DNA from: Actinocatenispora sp036503555
GTDB taxonomy: Bacteria > Actinomycetota > Actinomycetes > Mycobacteriales > Micromonosporaceae
DNA length: 64,000 nt
Reading direction: 5' to 3'
Assembly: GCA_036503555.1 (NCBI GenBank)
Contig: DASXWQ010000042.1
Location: 124,001-188,000 of the forward strand
The notes beneath the pieces were generated by a model. The model was not told where the DNA came from. It saw nothing but the letters and a program-made list of their open reading frames with translations, and searched no databases. Made by a program: the position numbers and the translations under genes. Below are positions 8,479 to 16,831 of this stretch, in pieces (the first letter of the stretch is position 1; every line of letters starts with the position of its first letter).

Positions 8479-9890
8479 CCCACCACCTCCGCGTACTCGT
8501 CCGGATGGCCCGCGGGCTCCGGCGGACCTGCCGCCAGCCGTACCCGGGCGTCGATGCCGGTGGGGTGGGCGTGGCCGAGCGTGAGCGTGCCGCCCGACGC
8601 GGTGACGAGCGCGTCGGCGATGGCCAGGCCGAGCCCGGCACCGGCCTGGTTCCGGTCGGACGGCCGGCGCCAGAACGGCCGTACCGACTGGGCGAGCTGG
8701 TCGTCGGTCATGCCCGGCCCGTCGTCGGTGACGTGCACGTCGACCCACTCCGGCCCGGTACGCACGGCGATGTCCACCGTGCACCCGCGCCCGCCGTTCT
8801 TGATCGCGTTGTGGACGAGGGCGTCGACGACCTGGTCGAGGGTCTCGCTCGCGGCGCGTACCGGGGCGGTGTCGGCGCCGGACCGGGTCAGCGTCACGCC
8901 CTCCGCCTCGGCGACCGGCTGCCAGGAGGCGACCCGGGCGTCGGCGACCGCGCCGGCGTCCACGTCGACCAGCTCGGCCTTCTCCGCCCCGGTCCGGACG
9001 AACATCAGCAGCGACTCGAAGATCGCGGCGAGCCGGTCGACCTCCTCCAGCACCAGGCGATGGTCCTCGGCCGCCTCGATCGGTACGGCGTCGCCCAGGT
9101 TCTCCACCCGCAGCCGTACGGTCGCGAGCGGCGTGCGGAGCTGGTGGCTGGCGTACGAGATGAAGCCGCGTTGGCGTTCGATCAGGGTGGCGAGCCGGTC
9201 GGCCATGGTGTTGAAGGACGTGGCGAAGCGCCGCAACTCGGGCGGCCCGGTGTCGTCGTGTACCCGTTCGGTGAGCTCGCCGCGACTGATCGCGTGCGTC
9301 ACCTCGTCCAGCTCGTTGAGCGGGCGGGCCAGCCAGCGGGTGATCGGCACCGCAAGCGCCGCGCCGATCGCGAGGATGACGAGGCCGATGGCGGCGAGTA
9401 CGGCCAGTTGCTGGGCGATCGTGGCGCGCAGGCTGCCGGTCGGCGAGACGGTCACCACGACGCCGCTGATCATGCCGGAGTTGCCGATCGGCTCGGCCAC
9501 CACCATCGGATCGTCCTGCCACGGCCACACCACGCCGCTGGACTGCGCGCGGGTGCCGGACAGCGCGGCCTGGAACTGCCCGCGTACCGCGTCGGAGAAG
9601 GGGTCGATGCCGCTGCGGGACGAGAGCCGGATCGTGCCGTCCGGCAGGACGACGGCGACGCCGATCCCGTACAGCCGGTCGTACGAGGACATCTCGTCCT
9701 GGAGGACGGAGGTGTAGCGCGACGGCAACGCCTGCTCGGCGATCGCGGCGAAGCGGGTCGTGTCGTTGACCCGGTCGATGAACACGCTCTGCGTCTCGCG
9801 CTGCGCGATCGCCACCGACAGCGGCGCCAGGAACGCGACGAGCGCGACGCCGAGCAGCGACAGGTACGTGATGAGGAGTCGGCGCCGCAT
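8475..9890 (-). CDS. Two-component sensor histidine kinase
   Basis: This 471-residue membrane kinase has TM1 at about residues 7-28, an extracytoplasmic sensor of about 115 residues, TM2, a HAMP segment (ITRWLARPLNELDEV), then the DHp H-box SHQLRTPL with the phospho-accepting His, and a HATPase_c domain with N box (HNAIKNGG) and G box (DDGPGM). It autophosphorylates on His and passes phosphate to the regulator encoded just upstream. The ATG at 9890 shares a base with that regulator's stop (TGATG), and its own stop overlaps the TAXI gene start, so the three genes form a tightly coupled operon. Confidence 0.92.
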   Translation of the reverse strand: MRRRLLITYLSLLGVALVAFLAPLSVAIAQRETQSVFIDRVNDTTRFAAIAEQALPSRYTSVLQDEMSSYDRLYGIGVAVVLPDGTIRLSSRSGIDPFSDAVRGQFQAALSGTRAQSSGVVWPWQDDPMVVAEPIGNSGMISGVVVTVSPTGSLRATIAQQLAVLAAIGLVILAIGAALAVPITRWLARPLNELDEVTHAISRGELTERVHDDTGPPELRRFATSFNTMADRLATLIERQRGFISYASHQLRTPLATVRLRVENLGDAVPIEAAEDHRLVLEEVDRLAAIFESLLMFVRTGAEKAELVDVDAGAVADARVASWQPVAEAEGVTLTRSGADTAPVRAASETLDQVVDALVHNAIKNGGRGCTVDIAVRTGPEWVDVHVTDDGPGMTDDQLAQSVRPFWRRPSDRNQAGAGLGLAIADALVTASGGTLTLGHAHPTGIDARVRLAAGPPEPAGHPDEYAEVVG

Positions 9891-10552
9891 CAGGTGCCCG
9901 CGCCCTCGGGGTCGAACCGGTAGCCGACGCCGTGCACCGCCTCGATCCGGCCGGCGGCCGAGATCTTCGACCGCAGCGACCCGATGTGCACCTCCAACGT
10001 GCGGGCGGCACCGGGCCAGGTCGCCCGCCACACCTCCATGATCAGGCGGTGCCGCGGCACGACGGTGCCGGCCTCCCGGGCAAGCACCACGAGCAACTCG
10101 TACTCCTTGGGACGCAGCGCGACGGGGCTGTCGGCGACGGACACCTGACGGGCGTCGAGGTCGATGCGCAGCGTACCGACGGCGACGGGGCCGGCGGGGC
10201 GGGGCCGGTGCCGGCGCAGCACCGCCTCGATGCGCGCGGTCAGCTCCGCCATGCTGAACGGCTTGACCAGGTAGTCGTCCGCGCCGGTACGCAGGCCGAG
10301 CACGCGGTCGCGTTCCTCGCCGCGCGCGGTCAGCACGATCACCGCGACGTCCGACCGCTCCTGCATCTGCTTGCACACGGTCAGCCCGTCCATGTCGGGC
10401 AGGCCGAGGTCGAGCAGCACGAGGTCGCACGGTGGCGCGGCGAGCGCCTCCGTACCGGTGCCGACGTGTGTCACCCCGTAGCCACGTCGTCGCAGCGCGA
10501 CGCAGAGCGCGTCGGCAAGGCGGACGTCGTCTTCGACCACGAGGATCTCCAC
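9890..10552 (-). CDS. OmpR/PhoB-family response regulator
   Basis: This predicts 220 residues from a GTG with GGAG six bases upstream. The N-terminal receiver has the acidic pair in VVEDD, the phospho-acceptor Asp in DLVLLDLGLPDMDG, the conserved Thr in VLTARG and Lys in YLVKPF. The C-terminal winged helix has RPKEYELLVVLA and LEVHIGSLRSKI, followed by the GVGYRF ending. It is the first gene of the regulator / kinase / TAXI operon and probably controls genes in response to the ligand sensed by the other two products; targets are unknown. Confidence 0.93.
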   Translation of the reverse strand: MEILVVEDDVRLADALCVALRRRGYGVTHVGTGTEALAAPPCDLVLLDLGLPDMDGLTVCKQMQERSDVAVIVLTARGEERDRVLGLRTGADDYLVKPFSMAELTARIEAVLRRHRPRPAGPVAVGTLRIDLDARQVSVADSPVALRPKEYELLVVLAREAGTVVPRHRLIMEVWRATWPGAARTLEVHIGSLRSKISAAGRIEAVHGVGYRFDPEGAGT

Positions 10553-10726
10553 ATCACGCTCCGTATCCGCAAACGGGTCCTGCGTGCAGCTGCTCAATGT
10601 TTGCTCAACGATCGTCCCCGAGTACGGCTCAGCAGTCCAGATACACCTATGGTCACGATCAACCGGAGTGCGCGGACCCGGCGGTCCCGGGCCAGGCGGC
10701 TCCCAGAGCCCACCGAGGAGGACACC

Positions 10727-11461
10727 ATGCTTCCAGACCTGGTGGCGTTGCGTCGACGGCTGTCGGCCGGTCCGATCGACAGCCGTACCGCGCTGGCCGA
10801 GGCGGCCGTCCTGTACCGCGCAGTGTCGCGGCCCGCGACGCCCGGCCCCGCGCGACACGAACCGCGCGGCGCGGCGATCGGCGTACTGGCCGAGCCCGAG
10901 ACGCTCACCTCGTTCGACACGCCCGACGCGGCGAGCCGGTTCGCCGGCGCGGTACGCCAGGGCACCGGCGTGACACCGCGCGTGGACAGCCGCGTGCTCG
11001 GCATCCGGCACCGGCACGAGATGCACTTCGTCCTCGCCCCGCCGGAGAGCCACGCCGCGGTCCTCACCGCGCTGGCCGGCGGCTGGCGCGCCGCGTCCGC
11101 AGCGGTCAGTGTCACCCCCGTCGCCCTCGGTACGCCTGCCGCCCGGCGCGCGCCGATCACCGCCGCCGCGATCTGGCGCGCACTGCTGCTCACCACCACC
11201 CCGGTGCGCAACGCGGCCGGCCTCCGGCTGCGGATGCGCGACACCGACCTGCTGGCCCTCGCCGTACGCTCCGCGCAGGTGCTCGGTGTCGCCACCCGCG
11301 CTCGCGCCAGCTCCGGTCTCGGCGTGCTCTGCGTCGACGAGCAGGAGTCGGTCAACCGCCTGCTGGAGCGGCTGCTGCCGCGCATCCCGGGCCAGCGGCG
11401 CCCGCTCACCGCCGCCCGTACCACCGGGCTTCCCGTGCGCCGCCTCACCGCCGTCGGCTGA
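10727..11461 (+). CDS. WhiA-like protein without the C-terminal HTH
   Basis: This predicts 244 residues from an ATG with GAGGAGG about six bases upstream. I find no standard domain signature. The order of secondary-structure-like blocks resembles WhiA, the sporulation regulator with a LAGLIDADG-like fold: an N-terminal AEAAVLYRAV block, a strand-rich part (RHRHEMHFVL), then a helix / strand / helix block IWRALLLTT...LRLRMRDTDLLALAVRSAQVLGVATRA...GVLCVDEQESVNRLLERL, where WhiA has its homing-endonuclease-like repeats. WhiA is about 325 residues and ends in an HTH; this protein stops before it. It is divergent from the two-component operon and is followed by an acetyltransferase gene. The WhiA relation is an inference from pattern and needs a profile search. 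Confidence 0.55.
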   Translation: MLPDLVALRRRLSAGPIDSRTALAEAAVLYRAVSRPATPGPARHEPRGAAIGVLAEPETLTSFDTPDAASRFAGAVRQGTGVTPRVDSRVLGIRHRHEMHFVLAPPESHAAVLTALAGGWRAASAAVSVTPVALGTPAARRAPITAAAIWRALLLTTTPVRNAAGLRLRMRDTDLLALAVRSAQVLGVATRARASSGLGVLCVDEQESVNRLLERLLPRIPGQRRPLTAARTTGLPVRRLTAVG

Positions 11462-11475
11462 TCCGGCCGCACGGC

Positions 11476-11952
11476 ATGACCGTACGGCTCGGTGCTGCCG
11501 CCGACCACGACGCGGCGGTGCGGGTGTGGCTGCGGGCGAACGAGGCGCGCGGGCGGGTGCCGTCCGCCGCGCGGGTCGCGCGGATCCGGGCGAAGCTCGG
11601 CGATCCGGTTGCGACCCTTCTGGTCGCGACCGACGACGACGTCGTCGGTATGGCGCTCACCGAACCCGGCCGCGCCGACGACGGAGCGGGTGAACCGCTG
11701 CCGGAGCTGTGCCATCTGGCGATGGTGTTCGTCGATCCGGGCCGCCAGGGAGTTGGCGTCGGCGGGCTGCTCGTCGCCGCCGTACGCGCGTTCGCTGTCC
11801 ACTGTGGACATTCACGGATCGACGTCTGGACGGGCGCGGAGAACGAGCGCGCGCAACGGTTGTACCGGGGCGCGGGGTTCGTGCCGACCGGGCGTACCGG
11901 GACGCTGGCGAACGGCCTGCGCACGGTGCAGTTGCTGCTCCGGCTGACCTGA
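11476..11952 (+). CDS. GNAT-family N-acetyltransferase
   Basis: This 158-residue acetyl-CoA-dependent acyltransferase has the acetyl-CoA pyrophosphate-binding motif A as VDPGRQGVGVGGLLV, preceded by the beta-4 strand LAMVFV, and motif B as ENERAQRLYRGAGFVPTGR. The substrate cannot be told. The ATG at 11476 lies 14 bases after the preceding gene, so the two are probably co-transcribed. A hairpin follows the stop by about 12 bases. Confidence 0.85.
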   Translation: MTVRLGAAADHDAAVRVWLRANEARGRVPSAARVARIRAKLGDPVATLLVATDDDVVGMALTEPGRADDGAGEPLPELCHLAMVFVDPGRQGVGVGGLLVAAVRAFAVHCGHSRIDVWTGAENERAQRLYRGAGFVPTGRTGTLANGLRTVQLLLRLT

Positions 11953-11964
11953 CGGGTCCGCCGT

Positions 11965-11989
11965 CCCGGCGATCCCTTGGGATACCGGG
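11965..11989 (+). terminator. Hairpin after the GNAT gene
   Basis: CCCGG CG ATCCC TT GGGAT A CCGGG forms two five-base-pair helices with a small internal bulge and a two-base loop, starting 13 bases after the stop at 11952. There is no clear T-run, as is usual for actinobacterial terminators. Confidence 0.5.
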
Positions 11990-12151
11990 AACTCCGGCGG
12001 TCTGCCCGGCCAGGCACGGCCGGACTCCCGGCGGTTGCCGCCGCTCTCGCCGTGACGACGGTCGGTTTCGGCGATCCCGGTACACCCGGAATTCCGGATC
12101 AATCAGCTCTTGACCGTTGCGTGCGATGTGTCTAGATTCTTCCCCCAAGGT

Positions 12152-12169
12152 TGCGGAAACGTTTCCGCA
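12152..12169. promoter_or_regulatory. LacI-family operator palindrome
   Basis: TGCGGAAACGTTTCCGCA is a perfect 18-bp palindrome with the central CG step typical of LacI-type operators (AAACGTTT core). It lies 26-43 bases upstream of the GTG of the LacI-family gene at 12195, so the regulator probably binds here and controls itself and the transport operon behind it. Confidence 0.8.
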
Positions 12170-12194
12170 CACGTCGCGATCGTGGGGGTTGTGA

Positions 12195-13211
12195 GTGGGT
12201 GTGACCATCCGGGAGGTGGCGCAGGCCGCCGGGGTCTCGATCGCCACCGTGTCGCGCGCGCTGAACGGCGAATCCCGCGTCTCCGCGGCGACCCGGGCCC
12301 GCGTGACCGCCGCCGCCGAGCGCCTCGGATACCTGCCGAACGAGCTGGCCCGCAGCCTGCACGCGGGCAGCACCCGCACGATCGGGCTGGTCGTCCCTGA
12401 CCTGACCAACCCGTTCTTCCCCGAGCTGGTGCAGGCCGCCGTCGCGCTCGCCGACGAACGCGGGCACCTCGTGCTGCTCTGCCCGACCGCCGACGACCGC
12501 GACACGGCGTACCGGACCGCGGTTGCCCTGCGGCGCAAGCAGGTCGACGGGGTCATCCTGATCGGCGACCGGATCGGCGGCGCCCGGCTGGCCGAGGTGC
12601 TGCGCGGCCTGCCGGTCGTCACGGTCGACCGGGAGGCGCACGTACCCGGGGCCGACGTGATCCTCAGCGCGCACCGCGAGGGCGGCCGGCTCGCCGTGCG
12701 GCACCTCGTCGAGTGCGGGCACCGCCACATCGCGCACCTGGCCGGGCCGGACACGCTGCGGGTGTCCCGGGACCGGCTCGCCGGATACTCCGACGCGCTC
12801 GCCGAAGCGGGACTGCCCGAGGTGGTCCTCGCCGGCGACGGGCTCGACGAGGCCGACGGGTACCGGCTCACCGGCGAGCTGCTGGCCCGGCATCCCGAGT
12901 GCACGGCGGTGTTCGCCGCCAACGACATGATGGCCGTCGGGGCGCTGTCCGCGCTGCGCGCCAAGGGATTCGACGTACCCGGTGACATCAGCGTCGTCGG
13001 CTTCGACGACATCCACCTCGCCGGGTACCTGCGCCCGACGCTCACCACGGTCCGGCAGGACACCGCCCTGCTCGGCCGGCGCGCGGCCGCCGCACTGCTC
13101 GACCGGATCGGCACCGACGCCCCGCCGATACGCGAGGTCGTGCCGGTCGAGCTGTTCGTACGCGAGTCCACCGCACCCCCGAAGAACACTGGAGGACCCG
13201 ATGCCCCATGA
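12195..13211 (+). CDS. LacI-family transcriptional regulator
   Basis: This predicts 338 residues. The N-terminal helix-turn-helix and hinge are clear: TIREVAQAAGVSIATVSRALNG, then LGYLPNELARSLHAG. The rest is a periplasmic-binding-protein-like effector domain (TIGLVVPDLTNPFF, FAANDMMAVGALSALRAKG, VVGFDDIHLAGYLRPTLTTV). It is the first gene of a five-gene operon and overlaps the next gene by 11 bases. The 18-bp palindrome upstream is its likely operator, and the inducer is probably the sugar or nucleoside taken up by the downstream importer. The GTG start at 12195 has a G-rich Shine-Dalgarno. Confidence 0.92.
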   Translation: MGVTIREVAQAAGVSIATVSRALNGESRVSAATRARVTAAAERLGYLPNELARSLHAGSTRTIGLVVPDLTNPFFPELVQAAVALADERGHLVLLCPTADDRDTAYRTAVALRRKQVDGVILIGDRIGGARLAEVLRGLPVVTVDREAHVPGADVILSAHREGGRLAVRHLVECGHRHIAHLAGPDTLRVSRDRLAGYSDALAEAGLPEVVLAGDGLDEADGYRLTGELLARHPECTAVFAANDMMAVGALSALRAKGFDVPGDISVVGFDDIHLAGYLRPTLTTVRQDTALLGRRAAAALLDRIGTDAPPIREVVPVELFVRESTAPPKNTGGPDAP

Positions 13212-14529
13212 CGCGACGGCACTGACCGACCTGCTCGTCGCCGAGCTGGACCAGGCCGGCGAGACCGGGCACGACGTCGGCGCCATCCGCCAGCGGTACG
13301 CCGAACTCGGCCCGGCACCGGCCGCCCGCGACGTGGCGGCCCTGCTCGACGAGCTCGCCGCGCTGGACCATCTCGACTCCTCCGTGTCCAACCGCTACAC
13401 CGAACCGTCCACACTGGACGAGATCGTCGCCACCTGGCCCGCCGACGACGAGGCGGCGCCGTCCACACTGGACGCCCGGTACGACGACGCGGTGCGCGGC
13501 GCGTGGCTGGGCCGGATCGCCGGCAACAACCTGGGCAAGCCGATCGAGCGCGGCGACCACTGGACCCGGGAGCGGATCCGGTCGTTCCTGGAGCTGTCCG
13601 ACGCGTACCCGATCACCGACTACATCCCCGTACCCGAGCTGATGCCCGCCGGGTACGAGCTGCGCGACAACTGGGTGCAGACCACGCGCGGCCGGGTCGA
13701 CGGCAGTTCGCGCGACGACGACGTGGACTACACGATCCTCGGCCTGCACCTGCTGGAGCGGCACGGCGCCGAACTGCGGCCCGAACACGTGGCTGCCGCC
13801 TGGCTGGAACGCCTGCCGTACCACCAGGTCTACACGGCGGAACGCGTCGCGTACCGGAACCTGGTCGACGGGCTGAGCGCGCCGCGGACGGCGACCGTGC
13901 GCAACCCGTACCGGGAGTGGATCGGCGCGCTCATCCGCGCCGACATCTTCGGCTACGTGTACCCGGGCGAACCCGCGGCCGCGGCGCGGCTGGCGTACCA
14001 GGACGCGGCGCTGTCGCACGTGGCGAACGGGATCTACGGCGAGATGTGGGCCGCTGCCCTGGTGTCGCTGGCGTTCGTCGAACGCGACCCGGTCGCGCTC
14101 GTCACGCGCTCCATCCGGTACGTGCCACCGAGGTCCCGGCTCGCCGAGACCCTCCGGGCGGTACTGGAGAGCTTCGGTCGCGGCGCCGACTGGGAGACCG
14201 CGATGACCGAGCTGGACGGCAGCGCCGGGCACTACTCGTGGGTGCACACCATCAACAACGCCGGCGTGCTCGCCGCCGGGCTCCTCTGGGGCGGCGGCGA
14301 CTTCACCCGGACCGTCGCGCTGACCGTCCAGGGTGGACTCGACACCGACTCCAACGGCGCGACGGCCGGGTCGGTCGCCGGCATCCTCGCCGGCGCGGAC
14401 CGCATCCCTCCACAGTGGACGGAACCGCTGCACGACCGGGTACGCAGCGCGCTGTTCGGCTTCGACGGCGTCCGGATCAGCGAGCTGGCCGCGCGTACCG
14501 GAACACTCGCCCGCGGGTTGCGGTCATGA
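13201..14529 (+). CDS. ADP-ribosylglycohydrolase-family enzyme
   Basis: This predicts 442 residues, with ATG after GGAGG. The DraG/ARH fold signatures are all present from about residue 95: VRGAWLGRIAGNNLGKPIE (modified GxxxGDxLG block), DDDVDYTILGLHLLE (metal-binding acidic cluster) and GLDTDSNGATAGSVAGI (second metal site, usual form GGDTDT.GA). The first ~95 residues are an additional helical region not needed for the fold. Family members hydrolyse N- or O-glycosidic bonds of ADP-ribose using two Mg ions. Lying between a LacI regulator and a sugar-type ABC importer, it more likely cleaves an imported glycoside or nucleoside than a protein modification; this is inference. Confidence 0.85.
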   Translation: MPHDATALTDLLVAELDQAGETGHDVGAIRQRYAELGPAPAARDVAALLDELAALDHLDSSVSNRYTEPSTLDEIVATWPADDEAAPSTLDARYDDAVRGAWLGRIAGNNLGKPIERGDHWTRERIRSFLELSDAYPITDYIPVPELMPAGYELRDNWVQTTRGRVDGSSRDDDVDYTILGLHLLERHGAELRPEHVAAAWLERLPYHQVYTAERVAYRNLVDGLSAPRTATVRNPYREWIGALIRADIFGYVYPGEPAAAARLAYQDAALSHVANGIYGEMWAAALVSLAFVERDPVALVTRSIRYVPPRSRLAETLRAVLESFGRGADWETAMTELDGSAGHYSWVHTINNAGVLAAGLLWGGGDFTRTVALTVQGGLDTDSNGATAGSVAGILAGADRIPPQWTEPLHDRVRSALFGFDGVRISELAARTGTLARGLRS

Positions 14530-15887
14530 CCGGCGGCCTCTCCCGCCGACGCCTGCTGGCGCTGGGCGGTGGCGCGGCCGGGGCCGCCGCGCTCGGCGGT
14601 TGCGTACAGGGTTCGGCCACGCGTACCACCGGCCGCGGCGTCACCATGTGGTACGCGTTCGGCTCCGACGCGCACCGGAACTACTTCCAGAAGCACTTCG
14701 TCGACGCGTACAACCGGGGTCGGACGGTGCCGGTGCAGCTCACCGTCAAGGACAGCTCGACGCTGGAACGCCTGCAACAGACCGCCATCGCGTCCGGCGT
14801 CGGCCCGGAGATCGTGTTCACCAGCGGCCCGTCCGTCGCCGTGCAGTACGTCCGGGCCGGCAAGGTGCGCCCCCTCGACGACTACGCCCGACGGTACGGC
14901 TGGGCCGACAAGCTCCAGCAGTGGGCGTACGACGCGGGCCGCAACGCCGGGAAGCTCTACTCGCTGCCCACCTCGTACGAGTCGATCGTGACGTACTACA
15001 ACCGCGCCACGTTCGACCGGTACGGCTGGACGCCGCCGACCGACCGGCACGAGTTCGAGGCGCTGTGCGCGGATGCCAAGGGCCGCAACATGATCCCGGT
15101 CGGCGCCGGCAGCGCCGGGTGGCCCGCCACCACCGAGTGGTACGTCAGCCTGTTCCTCAACTACCTGGCCGGGCCGGAGGCCGTCTACCGGGCGCTGCGG
15201 GGTGAGGTGCGCTGGACCGACCCGGTGTTCGTGGACACGATCGCGACGCTCGCCGGCTACTTCGCGCGGGGCTGGTTCGGCGGCCAGGTATCGGACTACT
15301 TCACCAACCGGGGCGACGCGATGCACACCGCGCTGGCCGACGGTACCGCCGCGATCGAGATGGTCGGCACGTGGGCCTTCTCCGACCTGCCGATCTACTT
15401 CGCCGGTCACGATGCCGACTGGGACTGGGCGCCGGCGCCGCGGTTCGCCCCGCACGTGCCGGCCGACGCGTACCCGCTCGGCGCCGGCGGCACGTTCTCC
15501 ATCAACGCCGACGCGCGGCACCCGGACGCCGCCGCCGACTACCTCAACTGGCTGCTGTCCGACCGCGGCCGGCAGGGCCGGGCCGTCGCCGAGGACCACT
15601 TCGAACCGCTTCCGTTGCTGCTCACCGAGTCCGACTTCCCGGCGTCGACCGACCCCCGGGTACGCCGGTTCTACGTGGACGTCGCCCTCGCGCGACACAT
15701 GGGGTACCTGAGTTGGACGTTCTGGCCGCCGCGGACGGAGACGTGGCTGTTCGAGAAGTTCGACAAGGTGATCACCGACCAGATCAGCCCGCGGGAGTAC
15801 TGCGCCGGCATGGACCGGATCTTCCGCGAGGAGCTGGCCGCCGGCAACGTGCCGCCGGTCCCGTCGCCGGGAGGTGACATCCGTTGA
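14526..15887 (+). CDS. ABC transporter sugar-binding lipoprotein
   Basis: This predicts 453 residues; the start overlaps the previous stop (ATGA). A twin-arginine-like SRRRLLALGGG signal is followed by the lipobox ALGGC, so the protein is probably exported and lipid-anchored. It is a family 1 extracellular solute-binding protein: WYAFGSDAHRNYFQKHFVDAYN, SLPTSYESIVTYYNRATFDRYGW, AAIEMVGTWAF and LGAGGTFSINADARHPDAAADYLNWL are the usual blocks of oligosaccharide-binding components. It delivers substrate to the two permeases encoded next. Confidence 0.92.
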   Translation: MTGGLSRRRLLALGGGAAGAAALGGCVQGSATRTTGRGVTMWYAFGSDAHRNYFQKHFVDAYNRGRTVPVQLTVKDSSTLERLQQTAIASGVGPEIVFTSGPSVAVQYVRAGKVRPLDDYARRYGWADKLQQWAYDAGRNAGKLYSLPTSYESIVTYYNRATFDRYGWTPPTDRHEFEALCADAKGRNMIPVGAGSAGWPATTEWYVSLFLNYLAGPEAVYRALRGEVRWTDPVFVDTIATLAGYFARGWFGGQVSDYFTNRGDAMHTALADGTAAIEMVGTWAFSDLPIYFAGHDADWDWAPAPRFAPHVPADAYPLGAGGTFSINADARHPDAAADYLNWLLSDRGRQGRAVAEDHFEPLPLLLTESDFPASTDPRVRRFYVDVALARHMGYLSWTFWPPRTETWLFEKFDKVITDQISPREYCAGMDRIFREELAAGNVPPVPSPGGDIR

Positions 15888-16831
15888 GTACCAACCAGAC
15901 CGTGCTGGACCGACCGGCCGCCGGGCGCGCGGCGACCCGCTCGCCGGCCGTACGCAACCGGCGCCGCCGGGGTCTCAAGGCGTGGCTGTTCATGGTGCCG
16001 CTGATCGCGGTGAACCTGCTCGTGGTGGCCGGCCCGGGCGTCGCGAGCCTCTGGTACTCGTTCACCGACTGGTCCGGCGTTGGTCCGGCACGATGGGTCG
16101 GGCTGGCCAACTACGTCCGGCTGTTCCACGACCCGGACTTCCGGGACGCGTTGGCACACAACGCTTCCTGGACAGTTTTCTTCCTCGTCGTACCGATGGC
16201 GCTGGCGCTGTTCGGCTCGTTCCTGCTGTCCCGGGTACGGCGGTTCGCGATGCTGCTGCGCGTCGCGTACTTCGTGCCGTACACGGTCGCGACGGTGGTG
16301 AGCGCGTCGATCTGGCAGAACCTGCTCGCCCCGCACGTCGGCATCGCCGGCCAGCTCGCCAAGCTCGGGCCGGGTTTCCTGTCGAACGTCAACTTCCTGG
16401 GTGATCCGCGCAGCGCGCTCGCCTCGGTCGCCGCGGTCAACACCTGGCAGTGGTGGGGATACCTGCTCGTCGTGTTCCTCGCGGCGATGCAGGGCGTCAA
16501 CCCCAGCCTGTACGAGGCGGCCCGGCTCGACGGCGCGAACGCCTGGCAGCAGTTCCGGCACGTCACTTTGCCGGCGATCCGGCCGACGCTGATGTTCCTC
16601 GCGCTGATGACCGTCATCTGGTCGTTCCTCGTCTTCGACTACGTCTACATCCTGACCCAGGGCGGCCCGGCCGGCTCGACCGACGTGCTGGGCACGCTGC
16701 TCTACCGCACCGCGTTCGGCAACAACGAGGCCGGGTACGCCGCCGCGATCGGCGTGGTGCTCTCGGCGATCAGCCTGGTCGTCGTCCTCGTGTACCTGTG
16801 GCTCAAGCGTCGCCGGGGGTGGGAGTCGTGA
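15884..16831 (+). CDS. ABC sugar transporter permease (MalF type)
   Basis: This predicts 315 residues with a TTG start overlapping the previous stop (TTGA) and GGGAGGTGAC as Shine-Dalgarno. It has six predicted transmembrane segments and the cytoplasmic EAA loop YEAARLDGANAWQQFRHVTLP that docks on the ATPase. The basic N terminus (RNRRRRGLKAW) precedes TM1. It pairs with the next gene to form the membrane channel. Confidence 0.92.
   Translation: MSTNQTVLDRPAAGRAATRSPAVRNRRRRGLKAWLFMVPLIAVNLLVVAGPGVASLWYSFTDWSGVGPARWVGLANYVRLFHDPDFRDALAHNASWTVFFLVVPMALALFGSFLLSRVRRFAMLLRVAYFVPYTVATVVSASIWQNLLAPHVGIAGQLAKLGPGFLSNVNFLGDPRSALASVAAVNTWQWWGYLLVVFLAAMQGVNPSLYEAARLDGANAWQQFRHVTLPAIRPTLMFLALMTVIWSFLVFDYVYILTQGGPAGSTDVLGTLLYRTAFGNNEAGYAAAIGVVLSAISLVVVLVYLWLKRRRGWES

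Noticed and set aside
3373..9717. 2114-codon plus-strand open frame
   Set aside because: It runs antisense to hrpA, the TAXI gene and the kinase gene; such long shadows are common in GC-rich DNA and the translation has no recognisable domain.
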